Shown here: in pieces, positions 53,057 through 62,304 of the stretch
Layout of the letters: every line of letters starts with the position of its first letter
Numbering within the stretch: the first letter of the stretch is position 1
NCBI RefSeq assembly: GCF_048066115.1
Contig: NZ_JBLTYX010000001.1
Location: forward strand, 620,001-684,000
Reading direction: 5' to 3'
Length of the DNA: 64,000 nucleotides
Source: Niveispirillum sp048066115
GTDB lineage: Bacteria; Pseudomonadota; Alphaproteobacteria; Azospirillales; Azospirillaceae
Position numbers and translations under genes: made by a program
Notes under the pieces: model-generated
Databases searched by the model: none
What the model saw: only the letters and a program-made list of their open reading frames with translations
What the model was told of the DNA's origin: nothing

Positions 53057-53827
53057 ATGCCGATACCGCCCGACGACAGCCTGAATCAGAAGCGCCGCGT
53101 GCAGTCGATCGAGGTCGGGTTCCGCGTCATCCGCGTCCTGCAACGGGCGCACGAGCCCATGGCGCTGCGCGACATCGCCAAGGCGGCCGACATGCCCGCC
53201 AGCAAGGCGCATCTCTACCTGACCAGCTTCATGCGCGAGGGCCTGGTGGCGCAAAGCGCGCAGTCGGCGCGCTATTCGCTGGGCCCCTACGCCACCGAAC
53301 TGGGCCTGTCGGCCATCCGCCAGCTGTCGGTGGTGGAGGCCGCCAATCCGGAGATGGCGGAACTGACGGCGCAGACCGGTTGCGCGACATATCTCTCCGT
53401 CTTCACCGAATACGGGCCGGCCATCGTGTCCAAGGTGGACGGCAACCGCCAGGGCGCCTTCACCGTGCGGCTGGGCCATGTGCTGCCCATGACCAGTTCG
53501 GCCACCGGCCTGGTGTTCCTGGCCTTCCTGCCGCAGGCCCAGACCTATCTGGCCGAGGCCGACACTGAGAAGATGCCCACCGCCGACCAGATCGCCACCG
53601 TGCGCCAGCAGGGCTATACGACGACCAGCGGCCTGATCAACGCCAACTTCGCCGCCGTCTCCGCCCCCATCTTCGACTATAGCGACGGCATGGCGGCGGC
53701 CCTGACCCTGCTAGGCCCCGACAAGTACCTGACCGGCACCCGCACGCAGCCCTGCATCGACCAGGTCCTGGCCGCCGCGGGGCGCGTTTCGGTGAAGATG
53801 GGGGGACGGGTGCGGGCGGCTGGTTAG
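53057..53827 (+). CDS. IclR-family transcriptional regulator
   Basis: 256 residues. Winged HTH at about residues 12-75 (QSIEVGFRVIRVLQRAHEPM, DIAKAADMPASKAHLYLTSF) and a C-terminal IclR ligand domain (SVFTEYGPAIVSKVDGNRQG, HVLPMTSSATGLVFLAFLP). It probably controls the divergent monooxygenase-hydrolase pair and, by the shared promoter motif, also the ALDH and GMC genes nearby. Confidence 0.89.
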   Translation: MPIPPDDSLNQKRRVQSIEVGFRVIRVLQRAHEPMALRDIAKAADMPASKAHLYLTSFMREGLVAQSAQSARYSLGPYATELGLSAIRQLSVVEAANPEMAELTAQTGCATYLSVFTEYGPAIVSKVDGNRQGAFTVRLGHVLPMTSSATGLVFLAFLPQAQTYLAEADTEKMPTADQIATVRQQGYTTTSGLINANFAAVSAPIFDYSDGMAAALTLLGPDKYLTGTRTQPCIDQVLAAAGRVSVKMGGRVRAAG

Positions 53828-53884
53828 CCTTTCCTGCCTCCCCCCCCCCGCGAAACTCTTGGGCACCTTCATTGCCACTCTCTC

Positions 53885-53970
53885 TACCGTCACCCCGACG
53901 AAGGCCGGGGCCCAAGTGACAAGCGCTTCGCTCTACGATTTGGGCCCCGGCCTTCGCCGGGGTGACGGTA
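53885..53970. repeat. REP-like palindromic repeat B
   Basis: 86-base element opening TACCGTCACCCC and closing GGGGTGACGGTA, with GGGCCCAAGT/TTTGGGCCCC inner arms and a loop around AAGCGCTTCGCTCTACGA. Almost identical to repeat C at 57346. It lies between convergent 3' ends. Confidence 0.8.
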
Positions 53971-54021
53971 GATATTGCTGTGAGCCTCACAGCACAAACC
54001 TTCGCGGGGAAGGCTTCAGCA

Positions 54022-55515
54022 TCAAAGCGCAATCGCGATCGACTTCACCTCCGTGTAGGCCTCGATCCCCTCGCGTCCATTCTCCCGGCCCCAGCCGGAT
54101 TGCTTGAACCCGCCGAACGGCAGGGCCGGGTCCAGGCCGCCGCCATTCACCCGCACCGTACCGGCCTTGATCTTGCGGGCCAGCTTGTGCGCGGCACTGA
54201 GGTTCTGGGTCCAGACGATCGCGCCCAGGCCATAATCGGTGTCGTTGGCCTGGGCGGCGATGGCGTCCAGGTCGCGGTCGCTGAACGACATGGCACACAG
54301 CACGGGGCCGAAAATCTCCTCCCGCACCACCGACATCTGCGAGTTCGTCCCGGTCAGCACCGTGGGCGGCACAAAATAACCGGGGCCGGACGCAGCCGTG
54401 CCCTGCCCGCTGATCTTCGCCCCGTCGCGCAGGCCAGCCTCGATATAACCCAGCACCCGCTCCCGCTGCTCCGCCGACACGACCGGTCCCATCTGGGTAT
54501 TGGGGTCCAGGCCAGGACCGACGCGCAGCTTGCCGGCGAAGTCGGCGACCCCTTCCACCAGCGCGTCGAACACGCTCTCATGCGCGAACAGGCGGGAACC
54601 GGCATTGCAGATCTGGCCGGCATTGGTGAAGATCGACCGCGCCGCCCCCTCGATGGCGCGGTTGATATCGGCATCGGGCATGACGATCACCGGCGTCTTG
54701 CCACCCAGTTCCAGGGTGACGCGCTTCATATTGGCCGTCGCGCCCTTGACGATCAGCCGCCCGACCTCGGTGGAGCCGGTGAAGGTCACCTTGTCCACAC
54801 CGGCATGGGCCACCAGGGCCGCACCCGCCGCCTCCCCCAACCCGGTCACCAGGTTGAACACGCCCTTGGGGAAGCCGACCTGCTCCACCAGATGCGCCAG
54901 CCGGATCGCCGTCAGCGGCGTCTGTTCGGCGGGCTTCAGGATGATGGTGCAGCCGGCGGCCAAAGCCGGAGCCGTCTTGGCCACCGCCATGGCCAGCGGC
55001 GCGTTCCACGGCACGATGGCCGCCACTACGCCCACCGGCTCGCGCACCGTATAGGCGTGCCAGGTACCGGGGCCGGACAGGTTCACGCTCTCCCCGTTCA
55101 GCTTGGTGGTCCAGCCGGCATTGTAGCGCAGCACCTCCACCGCGTGCGGCACGTCGAACATGCGGGCGTCGCGCAGCGGCTTGCCATTGTTCAGTGTCTC
55201 CAGCAGGGCGAACTCGTCGGCATGCGCCTCGATCGCGTCGGCCAGCCGCCACAGCAGGCGGGCCCGCTCCGACGGCTTCATATCGGCCCAGGGTCCCTCC
55301 AGGGCAGCGCGTGCCGCACGCACGGCCAGATCGACATCCGCCTCCCCGCCCGCCGCCGCATGGCCGATGCGCGAACCGTCACCGGGATTGAAAGTCTCGA
55401 AGGTCGAGCCGGAGCGCGGCGCCATCCAGGCGCCGTCGATGAACAACCCATGTTCCCTGCCCGCGAATTTCCGGGCCTCCTCCAGGGCGAGTTGGTCCTT
55501 TGCGATATCCGGCAT
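54022..55515 (-). CDS. Aldehyde dehydrogenase (NAD+)
   Basis: 497 residues, class of phenylacetaldehyde/betaine aldehyde dehydrogenases. IVPWNAPLAMAVAKTAPALA is the cofactor entry, FTGSTEVGRL the nucleotide-binding loop, VTLELGGKTPVIV the Glu base and FTNAGQICNAGSRLF the catalytic Cys. It is divergent from a GMC alcohol dehydrogenase, which could form the aldehyde that this enzyme oxidises. Confidence 0.9.
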   Translation of the reverse strand: MPDIAKDQLALEEARKFAGREHGLFIDGAWMAPRSGSTFETFNPGDGSRIGHAAAGGEADVDLAVRAARAALEGPWADMKPSERARLLWRLADAIEAHADEFALLETLNNGKPLRDARMFDVPHAVEVLRYNAGWTTKLNGESVNLSGPGTWHAYTVREPVGVVAAIVPWNAPLAMAVAKTAPALAAGCTIILKPAEQTPLTAIRLAHLVEQVGFPKGVFNLVTGLGEAAGAALVAHAGVDKVTFTGSTEVGRLIVKGATANMKRVTLELGGKTPVIVMPDADINRAIEGAARSIFTNAGQICNAGSRLFAHESVFDALVEGVADFAGKLRVGPGLDPNTQMGPVVSAEQRERVLGYIEAGLRDGAKISGQGTAASGPGYFVPPTVLTGTNSQMSVVREEIFGPVLCAMSFSDRDLDAIAAQANDTDYGLGAIVWTQNLSAAHKLARKIKAGTVRVNGGGLDPALPFGGFKQSGWGRENGREGIEAYTEVKSIAIAL

Positions 55516-55596
55516 ATTTCACCGCCTGGTTATGATGATGGTGGGATGGTTGGGGCGCATGCGCCCGTGCGGACGCCGCGTCGGGCGTCTCTTTGT

Positions 55597-55620
55597 TTGC
55601 TATTGTTGAACATCTTCCGT
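55597..55620. promoter_or_regulatory. Shared promoter motif, copy 2 (candidate IclR site)
   Basis: A 24-base block starting TTGCTATTGTTGAACATC matches 52937-52960 at 20 positions. TGTTG at 55604-55608 and CAACA at 55628-55632 form an outer inverted repeat. It lies between the divergent ALDH and GMC starts. Confidence 0.5.
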
Positions 55621-55657
55621 TATTGTGCAACAGCTCCTTTCGAAATTGTGAGGGACC

Positions 55658-57256
55658 TTGTCGCAGGAATTCGACCATATCATCGTCGGCGCCGGGTCGG
55701 CGGGATGCGTGCTGGCCAATCGCCTCAGCGAGGATGGCAGTCGCCGCGTGCTGCTGATCGAGGCGGGCGGGTCCGACGCCAGCCCGTTCCATGCCATGCC
55801 CCTGGGCTTCATGGCCGCCATGGCCGACCCGGCCAAGGATTGGGGCTATGCCACGGAACCGGAGCCGCATCTGGACGGACGTCAGGTACCGCTGCCGCGC
55901 GGGCGGGTGCTGGGCGGCTGTTCCACCACCAATGGCATGATCTATATGCGCGGCCATGCCGGCGATTATGATGAATGGCGCGATCTGGGCTGTCCCGGCT
56001 GGGGCTATGACGATGTGCTGCCCTATTTCCGCAAAATGGAGACCAGCTGGCGCGGCGCCGGCCCGCACCATGGCGGCGACGGCCCCCTGACCGTCAGCCC
56101 CGTGCGCCATCCCTCCCTGCGCATCGACCAGGTGATGGAATCGGCTGCCGCCGCGGGTTTTCCGATGAGCGAGGATCTCAGCGGCGACCAGCAGGAGGGC
56201 TTCGCGCTCGGCGAAGTGACCATCGACCGGCGCGGACGGCGCGCCAGTGCGGCGCGCGCCTATCTGCGCCCGGCCCTGAAGCGGCCCAACCTGCATCTGG
56301 TCACCAACGCCCAGGTGACGCGCATCCTGTTCGAGGGCATCCGTGCCGTGGGCGTGGAATATCGCCAGGGCGGCGTCGCGCATCAGGTGCGGGCGGCCCG
56401 TGATGTGATCCTGTCGGGTGGCGCCTATAACTCCCCGCAGCTGCTGATGCTGTCGGGCATCGGGCCCGCCGCCCACCTGCGCGAGCAGGGAATCGAAGTC
56501 CTGGTCGACAGTCCCGGTGTCGGCGGCAATCTGTCCGAACATCCCATGGTCTATGCGGAATTCGCGGCCACCGGCGATACGTTCCTTCAGCAGTTGCGTT
56601 TCGATCGCGCCGCCCTGTCGGTGCTGCGCTGGGCCTTCCTGGGCAGCGGTCCGTTCGCCTCTCAGGTGACCAGTTGCGCCGCATTGATCAAGACCCTGCC
56701 GGAACTGGCGCGGCCGGATATCCAGCTGATGGTGATGCCGGTACGTCTGGACGCCCGCATCTGGGTGCCGGGCGTCAGCAAGCGTCTGGCGGACATGTTC
56801 TCCATCATGGTGATCCAGCTGCATCCGGAAAGCCGCGGTCGGGTGACCCTGCGCAGCAAGGACCCGGCCGACAAGGTGCGCGTACAGCTGAACCTGCTGT
56901 CGCACGAGCGCGACTATGCCGAGCTGCGCCGCGGCATCCGGGCCCTGCGCACCCTGTTCGCCGCCGGCCCGCTTGCCACGTTGGCGGCACGGGAGACGAA
57001 ACCGGGGGCCGATCGCGACAGCGATGCCGACCTGGACGCCTTCATCCGCGCCAACCTGCGCATCACCCAGCACCCGGTGGGCACCTGCCGCATGGGCACG
57101 GGCGAGGGTGCCGTGGTCGCCCCGAGCCTGCGCGTCATCGGGGTGGAGAACCTGCGGGTCGTCGATGCCTCGATCATGCCGACCGTGCCCGGCGGCAATA
57201 CCAACGCCCCGGTGATCATGGTGGCGGAGAAGGCGGCGGATTTGATCCGGGTTTAG
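55658..57256 (+). CDS. GMC-family alcohol dehydrogenase/oxidoreductase
   Basis: FAD-dependent oxidoreductase of the choline dehydrogenase group, 532 residues. HIIVGAGSAGCVLANRLSE is the FAD motif, GRVLGGCSTTNGMIYMRGH the GMC signature 1, GGAYNSPQLLMLSGIGP signature 2, and ITQHPVGTCRMG plus PGGNTNAPVIM the catalytic His and Asn. TTG start with GAGGGA just upstream. It probably oxidises an aromatic or aliphatic alcohol to an aldehyde for the divergent ALDH. Confidence 0.9.
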   Translation: MSQEFDHIIVGAGSAGCVLANRLSEDGSRRVLLIEAGGSDASPFHAMPLGFMAAMADPAKDWGYATEPEPHLDGRQVPLPRGRVLGGCSTTNGMIYMRGHAGDYDEWRDLGCPGWGYDDVLPYFRKMETSWRGAGPHHGGDGPLTVSPVRHPSLRIDQVMESAAAAGFPMSEDLSGDQQEGFALGEVTIDRRGRRASAARAYLRPALKRPNLHLVTNAQVTRILFEGIRAVGVEYRQGGVAHQVRAARDVILSGGAYNSPQLLMLSGIGPAAHLREQGIEVLVDSPGVGGNLSEHPMVYAEFAATGDTFLQQLRFDRAALSVLRWAFLGSGPFASQVTSCAALIKTLPELARPDIQLMVMPVRLDARIWVPGVSKRLADMFSIMVIQLHPESRGRVTLRSKDPADKVRVQLNLLSHERDYAELRRGIRALRTLFAAGPLATLAARETKPGADRDSDADLDAFIRANLRITQHPVGTCRMGTGEGAVVAPSLRVIGVENLRVVDASIMPTVPGGNTNAPVIMVAEKAADLIRV

Positions 57257-57282
57257 GCACCCGCTTTCCCCTCACTCTACCG

Positions 57283-57496
57283 TCATCCCGGCTTTTGCGC
57301 ATAGGCGCTAACTTAAATGATTGGGCAGACCAATTCCGCCCTCACTACCGTCACCCCGGCGAAGGCCGGGGCCCAAGTGACAAGCGCTTGGCTCTACGAC
57401 TTGGGCCCCGGCCTTCGCCGGGGTGACGGTAGAAGGGGCTTCTATGGCAATGCAAATCCCCTAAGTTAGCGCCTATGCGCTTCCGCCGGGATGACG
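57283..57496. repeat. Outer palindromic repeat interrupted by another repeat
   Basis: GCGCATAGGCGCTAACTTA at 57297-57315 is exactly complementary to 57462-57480, and the outer ends (TCATCCCGGC and GCCGGGATGA) also pair. Between the arms sit 146 bases containing repeat C. The arrangement looks like one palindromic element inserted in the loop of another. Confidence 0.65.
57346..57431. repeat. REP-like palindromic repeat C (nested)
   Basis: 86 bases, same length as repeat B and nearly identical to it, opening TACCGTCACCCC and closing GGGGTGACGGTA. It lies inside the outer palindrome at 57283-57496. Confidence 0.78.
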
Positions 57497-57531
57497 AAAA
57501 ATATGGGTAGGAGCACGAAACTCCCCCAAAA

Positions 57532-57565
57532 CAAAAAAACGCCGGAGCGGTCACCCGCTCCGGCG
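57532..57565 (-). terminator. Intrinsic terminator of the TonB receptor gene
   Basis: On the minus strand CGCCGGAGCGG pairs with CCGCTCCGGCG around a four-base loop and is followed by TTTTTTT. It lies about 20 bases after the receptor stop. Confidence 0.85.
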
Positions 57566-57583
57566 CAGTGCATGGGGGAGGGA

Positions 57584-60427
57584 TTACATCCGGGCGCGCA
57601 GGCCGAACACCCAATAGCGCCCGCGATTGTCGAAGAAGGGCGAGTTGGCGATGGTGGGCTGCACGATACCGTTGGGGGTGATCGGCGGCGCCTCGTTCGT
57701 CAGGTTTTCCACCGACCCGTACAGCGTCAGGTTCTCCGTCAGGTCATAGGCGACATTGGCGTCGAAATAGTTGATGCCGTCGATGCTGTTGTCGGCGATG
57801 TCCAGGACGGTCTGGTTGAAGCGCGTGTCGATCTTGCCGCCAGAGACATAGCGATAGGCCACGCCCAGCCGCCAATCATCGAACCGGTAGCTGGCGCTGA
57901 GATTGACACGCCATTCCGGCACGCCCTGCGGCGGCGGGGAGATGCCGGCCAGGCCGACATAATCGTTGGTGACACCATTGGCCGTGGTGGCCAGCTTGTC
58001 GGCATGGCTGGCCAGCAGGCGCAGCTGCATGTCGCCATTGGCCGCACCCAGATCCAGCGGGAAGGAATAGACCGCCTCGAAATCCTGGCCCGCCACTTCC
58101 TGCGCATTGGCATTGAAGGGCACGATATTGACGCGGGTGATGATGCCGCCGGTGCGGATGATGGCGGGGCAGAACTGCGTCTGGCCCTGGAAGCAGAAAT
58201 TCACTATATCCTGGCCCGGGACGACCGAGATCGCATCCTTGACCTTGATATTGTAATAGTCGAGCGAGGCGCGGAAGCCGCTGAGCCAATCCGGCTGCAC
58301 CACGACACCGATGGAATAGGTGTCGGCCTTTTCCGGCAGCAGGTCCGGGTTGCCGCCGGTGACCAGCGTCGTCTGCCGGGCGATGTTGGTCTCCCGGTCG
58401 ATGATCGAGTTGATCACCTGGTTGCCGCGGGAGAACAGCTCGAAATTGTTGGGTGCGCGGATATCGCGGGAGACGGTGCCGCGGAAGCGCAAATCCTCGA
58501 TCGGCTCGTAATTGCCGCCGACCTTCCAGGTCCAGACCGACCCGCTGGTCGAATAATCCGTGTAGCGGGCCGCGGCGTTCAACTCCAGCTTATTGGCGAA
58601 GGACATGCCCTCGGCCAGCGGCACCGCTACCTCGGTGTAGGCTTCCTTCACCGTGTACCGGCCGCTGAACGGCTGGGCGTTGATGGAGCGCCAGCGGCTG
58701 GCCGCGGAATCCGCGTCCGACGTCTGGGTGGTCTTCTCCGTGCGGTATTCCGCACCCGCCGCGATGGACACCGGCCCGGCCCAGGTGGCAAACGGCGAGC
58801 CGGAGATATTGGCGGCATACACCTGCTGCTTCATCTCGGCATAGGTGGTCGAGGTGCCGTGATAATAATTCAGGGCCTGCTGGGTGATGGAACCGGCACC
58901 GAACGGATTGATCGGCACGCAGTTGCGGATGTCGCCAAACGGGTCCTGGGCTGCCGTCGGGTTCGGGTTGTTCAGCAGCACGCGGCAGATCGGCTGGCCC
59001 GTGGCCGCGTTGATGACGCTGTCGATGCCGTTGGTCCAGCGCTGCGACAGGCGGTTGTTATAGGCGGCCTGGTCATAGGTGTTGCGGCCCAGCTGGCCGG
59101 TGACACTCCAGGCCCAGGTGCCGCCAAGGCTTCCTTCCGCACCGAAGCTGGCGCGCCGCGCCTTGGTCGTCGTCTCGAAGATGGAATTGCCATCCTCCAC
59201 ATTGTAGCGACCGAACGGGATGCTGGTCAGGCCCAGCGATGCCATCGCCGCCTTGACGGAGCTGTGCAGAAAGGCGTTGTCGTTGCGGATGGTCAGGGTA
59301 CCGGTATCCGGGTTGGGCACCAGATCCGACTTGGCATGCACCTCGGAATAGAGCACATCCGCGAACAGGCTGACATCCTCGGTCAGCTCGAAATCGACAC
59401 GGCCATAGGCACTCTTGCGCTCGATATTCGGCAGCAGGTTGCCGCCATCCACCGCCTGATCGCCATTGCCGCCGCCCTGCATATAGGTGGTGCCGATATT
59501 GGTGCCGTATTGGAACGGGATGGGCACGCCGTTGGGCCCGAACTGCACACCGGTGCCGGCCGCGAAGCCAAGACGCGCCGCCAGGTTGCGGGCCAGCGTA
59601 TTATTGCCGCCCTGCAGGCCGACCACGCCGCCCGGCGTCATCTGCGAGAAGACGCCGTCATTGACGATCAGCAGGCGCGGCTGGCCGTTGGTGGGCGTAT
59701 AGGCGGGGTTGGTCAGCTGCACCGTGTGGTCGTCGCCCCAGGGACGGCTGGCCTGGCTGGTCTGCCCGGAATTATGCATATAGTCGCCGGCGATGGACGC
59801 GTGCAGCTTGCCGTCCAGGAAGCCGTGGCCCACGGCGAAATTGACGGTGGGGCGGCGGAAATCGCCATAGTCGGACACGCCGTAGGAGACATCGGCCTTC
59901 GCCCCCTCGAACTCCTTGTCCAGGATGAAGTTGACCACACCGGCCACGGCATCGGAACCATAGGCGGCCGAAGCGCCGCCCGTGACGATCTCCACGCTTT
60001 TTATCAGGGCGACGGGGATGATGTTGGTGTCGATGGTGCCGCCGGGATCGGTCACGCCGACGCGGTTGCCGTTCATCAGCACCAGTGTGCGCTGGGTGCC
60101 CAGGCCGCGCAGGTCGGCATTGGACGCGCCGATCGGCTCGCTCGACTTGCCGATATTCTGGTTGACCTTCAGCTGCGGCACTTCCTGCAAAAGGTCGGAA
60201 ACGGTGGTGATCGCCTTGTCTTCCAGCTCCGCCGCACCGACCGATGTCAGCGGCGTGGGGGCCGTGAAGCCCGAAATACGCGTACCGGTGACAACGATCT
60301 CTTCCAGCTCCAGTTCCTGGGCAACACCCGTCTGCGGAACCAGCAAACCGACACTGAGCGCGATCAGGCTGACCGCCCCGACATTCAACGCACGCGCACC
60401 GGAACCGCGACGCAGCTCATGGACCAT
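57584..60427 (-). CDS. TonB-dependent outer-membrane receptor
   Basis: 947 residues, full length. Signal peptide (SLIALSVGLLVPQTGVAQ), then a TonB-box-like EIVVTGTRI, the plug (SDLLQEVPQLKVNQN, LRGLGTQRTLVLMNGNRVG, GASAAYGSDAVAGVVNFIL) and a 22-strand barrel ending FGLRARM with the QNLFD-type turn GSVENLTNEAPP. The large, aromatic-acid-cluster context and the operon with an aromatic symporter and amidohydrolases suggest uptake of an aromatic compound or lignin fragment rather than iron; no ferric-siderophore feature is seen. It follows the amidohydrolase at 60592 by 164 bases. Confidence 0.92.
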   Translation of the reverse strand: MVHELRRGSGARALNVGAVSLIALSVGLLVPQTGVAQELELEEIVVTGTRISGFTAPTPLTSVGAAELEDKAITTVSDLLQEVPQLKVNQNIGKSSEPIGASNADLRGLGTQRTLVLMNGNRVGVTDPGGTIDTNIIPVALIKSVEIVTGGASAAYGSDAVAGVVNFILDKEFEGAKADVSYGVSDYGDFRRPTVNFAVGHGFLDGKLHASIAGDYMHNSGQTSQASRPWGDDHTVQLTNPAYTPTNGQPRLLIVNDGVFSQMTPGGVVGLQGGNNTLARNLAARLGFAAGTGVQFGPNGVPIPFQYGTNIGTTYMQGGGNGDQAVDGGNLLPNIERKSAYGRVDFELTEDVSLFADVLYSEVHAKSDLVPNPDTGTLTIRNDNAFLHSSVKAAMASLGLTSIPFGRYNVEDGNSIFETTTKARRASFGAEGSLGGTWAWSVTGQLGRNTYDQAAYNNRLSQRWTNGIDSVINAATGQPICRVLLNNPNPTAAQDPFGDIRNCVPINPFGAGSITQQALNYYHGTSTTYAEMKQQVYAANISGSPFATWAGPVSIAAGAEYRTEKTTQTSDADSAASRWRSINAQPFSGRYTVKEAYTEVAVPLAEGMSFANKLELNAAARYTDYSTSGSVWTWKVGGNYEPIEDLRFRGTVSRDIRAPNNFELFSRGNQVINSIIDRETNIARQTTLVTGGNPDLLPEKADTYSIGVVVQPDWLSGFRASLDYYNIKVKDAISVVPGQDIVNFCFQGQTQFCPAIIRTGGIITRVNIVPFNANAQEVAGQDFEAVYSFPLDLGAANGDMQLRLLASHADKLATTANGVTNDYVGLAGISPPPQGVPEWRVNLSASYRFDDWRLGVAYRYVSGGKIDTRFNQTVLDIADNSIDGINYFDANVAYDLTENLTLYGSVENLTNEAPPITPNGIVQPTIANSPFFDNRGRYWVFGLRARM

Positions 60428-60591
60428 CTTCTTCCTCCCTGACCGAACGACGTTTCATTCGGCTCACATATTGTTTGTTAATTTCATATTCAGTTCTACG
60501 ATGACGAAAGTCCAATGCCACTCTCGGCATGACCGATACCGTTCCGGTATCAAACCCTGATCTGCCCGAACGGTTCGCCCGGGATCATTCG

Positions 60592-61389
60592 TCAGAAGAA
60601 GCAGAGCCGCAGGGCCGCGTCGGAGATGCGGCGGCGCGTGGCGGCATCGGGCACCAGTTCCTGGAACAGGGAAACGGTGTCGGCATAGGACACAGCCCCT
60701 TCCTTGCCCACGAACGGCGCGTCGCTGCCCCAGAGCAGGCGGTCGCCGCCGGCTTCGGCCAGCAGCCGTGCCGCCGCCGCCTGCCGCAGGGCGGGGTCCA
60801 GGCGGAAGCCCGCGGAGATCTTCACCCAGGTCCGCCCCGCCGCCACGGCGCGCAGGATGGCCTTGAACCCCTCGCCGTCCATGCCGTCGGGGGCGCGCAG
60901 CAGGCCGAAATGATCGACGACGATATCGATGCCGTGCGCCACCAACACCGGCAGCACGACGGCCTGCTGGTCGGCACTGGCATTCAGTTCGACATGCATG
61001 CCGCAATCGGCCAGGCGGTTCAGGAATTTGCGGTAGCGGAAGCTGGCCAGGTCCGGCGGGGCGGCATCCACCTTCCACTGCATCCGCACGCCGACCACGC
61101 CCTGGTCGGCCAGCGACCGGATGGTGACAGCATCGGTGTCGGGCTCCAGCATCACGGTGGCGCGCAGGCGCTTGTACCGGGCCAGCGCGGCCAGCGTGTA
61201 GTCGTTATAGTCGCCATACAGGCTGGCGGCGGTGACGATGCCGAAGGCGACGCCGTGCCGATCCAGGTCGGCTACGAAATGCTCGGCCGTATATTCGTAA
61301 TCCGGCCGGGTCCAGGCATCCTCTCGGAACGGCATGCGCCGCGTCATGATATGGGCATGCGCGTCAACGATGGGCGGGTCGGCCAGCAT
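60592..61389 (-). CDS. Amidohydrolase (2-pyrone-4,6-dicarboxylate lactonase-like)
   Basis: 265 residues of amidohydrolase-2 type. IVDAHAHIMTRR has the HxH metal ligands, DIVVDHFGLLRAPDG another His and LLWGSDAPFVG the catalytic Asp. This layout (DAHxH...DHFG...WGSD) is that of LigI-type PDC lactonases, which would give the substrate of the LigJ step upstream in the window. Direct LigI assignment is uncertain because the C-terminal motif differs. It starts 4 bases before the next gene's stop region, so the two are coupled. Confidence 0.8.
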   Translation of the reverse strand: MLADPPIVDAHAHIMTRRMPFREDAWTRPDYEYTAEHFVADLDRHGVAFGIVTAASLYGDYNDYTLAALARYKRLRATVMLEPDTDAVTIRSLADQGVVGVRMQWKVDAAPPDLASFRYRKFLNRLADCGMHVELNASADQQAVVLPVLVAHGIDIVVDHFGLLRAPDGMDGEGFKAILRAVAAGRTWVKISAGFRLDPALRQAAAARLLAEAGGDRLLWGSDAPFVGKEGAVSYADTVSLFQELVPDAATRRRISDAALRLCFF

Positions 61390-61393
61390 CTTC

Positions 61394-62293
61394 CTACCGC
61401 GCTCCCCGCTGGAACAGGCTGCGGGCCGTGGCGCGCAGATACAGCCGGCGCTCGTCCGGGGTCAGCAGGAAGGCCGAGGCGCGGGCCTGTGCAGCCATGC
61501 TCTCGTAACTGTCGGGCGTGTTGCCTACGTCGGACCCCCACATGATATGGTCGGCGCCCATAACATCGGCGGCACGCCGGACGAAGGCCGCATGATCGAC
61601 CCCGGCCTTGTCGAACATGTTGAAATTGATCGTGGTCAGCTTGAAATAGACATTGCGGAACTGGCGCATGGCCACGATTTCCGGCACCAGCCCCATCGAT
61701 CCCGGCTCTCCCCCGCCCGGCCATCCGAAATGGTCCAGCGCGATGCGCAGGCGCGGGAAGCGGCAGGCCAGATGGGCGATGCGCTGCAAAGCTGCGGCCG
61801 ACGGCACGCCCGGCGCATACATCACCACCATGGTCAACCCATGGCGGTCGGCCGCCTGCCAGCTTTTCAGCGCCGCCTCGCTGTCCAGCCAGGGATAATT
61901 GCCGTCGGCGTCGGGGGAGCCGAACAGGCGCAGGCCGACGATCGCGTGATCGGCCACCATGCGGTCGATCTTGGCCGGGCTTTCCGGGTCCTGGGCATCC
62001 AGCATGACGACGGCGGAGAACTGTTCCGGGAAGGCATCCGCCATATCCAGCAGGTAGCGGTTATCCTTCTTGTAGATCGTGTTGTACTGCACGGCGGTGC
62101 CGCCCACGATCCCCGTCGCCTCCCACCGTTGCAGCAGACGTTCCCCGGTCATCGGGTCGGCGGCGATGCGCCGGCGAAGGTTTTCCTCCCCCTCCCTTGC
62201 GTTGCGCGTATCCATGGGATAGCGCGCCTCATCGGTGGTGAAGACATGTGCGTGGGAATCGTAGAGCGGTTCCCGACTGGTTGCCTGACCCAT
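61394..62293 (-). CDS. Amidohydrolase-family hydrolase
   Basis: 299 residues, paralogous in type to the neighbour. LYDSHAHVFTTDEARYP carries the metal ligands, IALDHFGWPGGG a His and IMWGSDVGNTPDS the Asp. The ATG at 62293 has GGGGGA upstream; the open frame runs further only through the transporter gene. It lies 4 bases before the gene at 60592-61389 and 11 bases after the MFS transporter, so all are in one operon. Substrate unknown; likely a lactone or carboxylated ring. Confidence 0.82.
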   Translation of the reverse strand: MGQATSREPLYDSHAHVFTTDEARYPMDTRNAREGEENLRRRIAADPMTGERLLQRWEATGIVGGTAVQYNTIYKKDNRYLLDMADAFPEQFSAVVMLDAQDPESPAKIDRMVADHAIVGLRLFGSPDADGNYPWLDSEAALKSWQAADRHGLTMVVMYAPGVPSAAALQRIAHLACRFPRLRIALDHFGWPGGGEPGSMGLVPEIVAMRQFRNVYFKLTTINFNMFDKAGVDHAAFVRRAADVMGADHIMWGSDVGNTPDSYESMAAQARASAFLLTPDERRLYLRATARSLFQRGAR

Positions 62294-62304
62294 GCTTTCC
62301 CCCG

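Larger units (their letters stand above)
57257..57583. other. Repeat-filled gene-free stretch
   Basis: 327 bases between convergent genes. It holds an outer palindromic repeat (57283-57316 with 57462-57496), an inserted REP-like repeat (57346-57431) and a terminator for the minus-strand receptor. No gene is supported. Confidence 0.7.

Noticed and set aside
57491..60442. 983-residue open frame on the plus strand
   Set aside because: It is antisense to the TonB receptor, whose signal peptide, plug, barrel and terminator are all in order.
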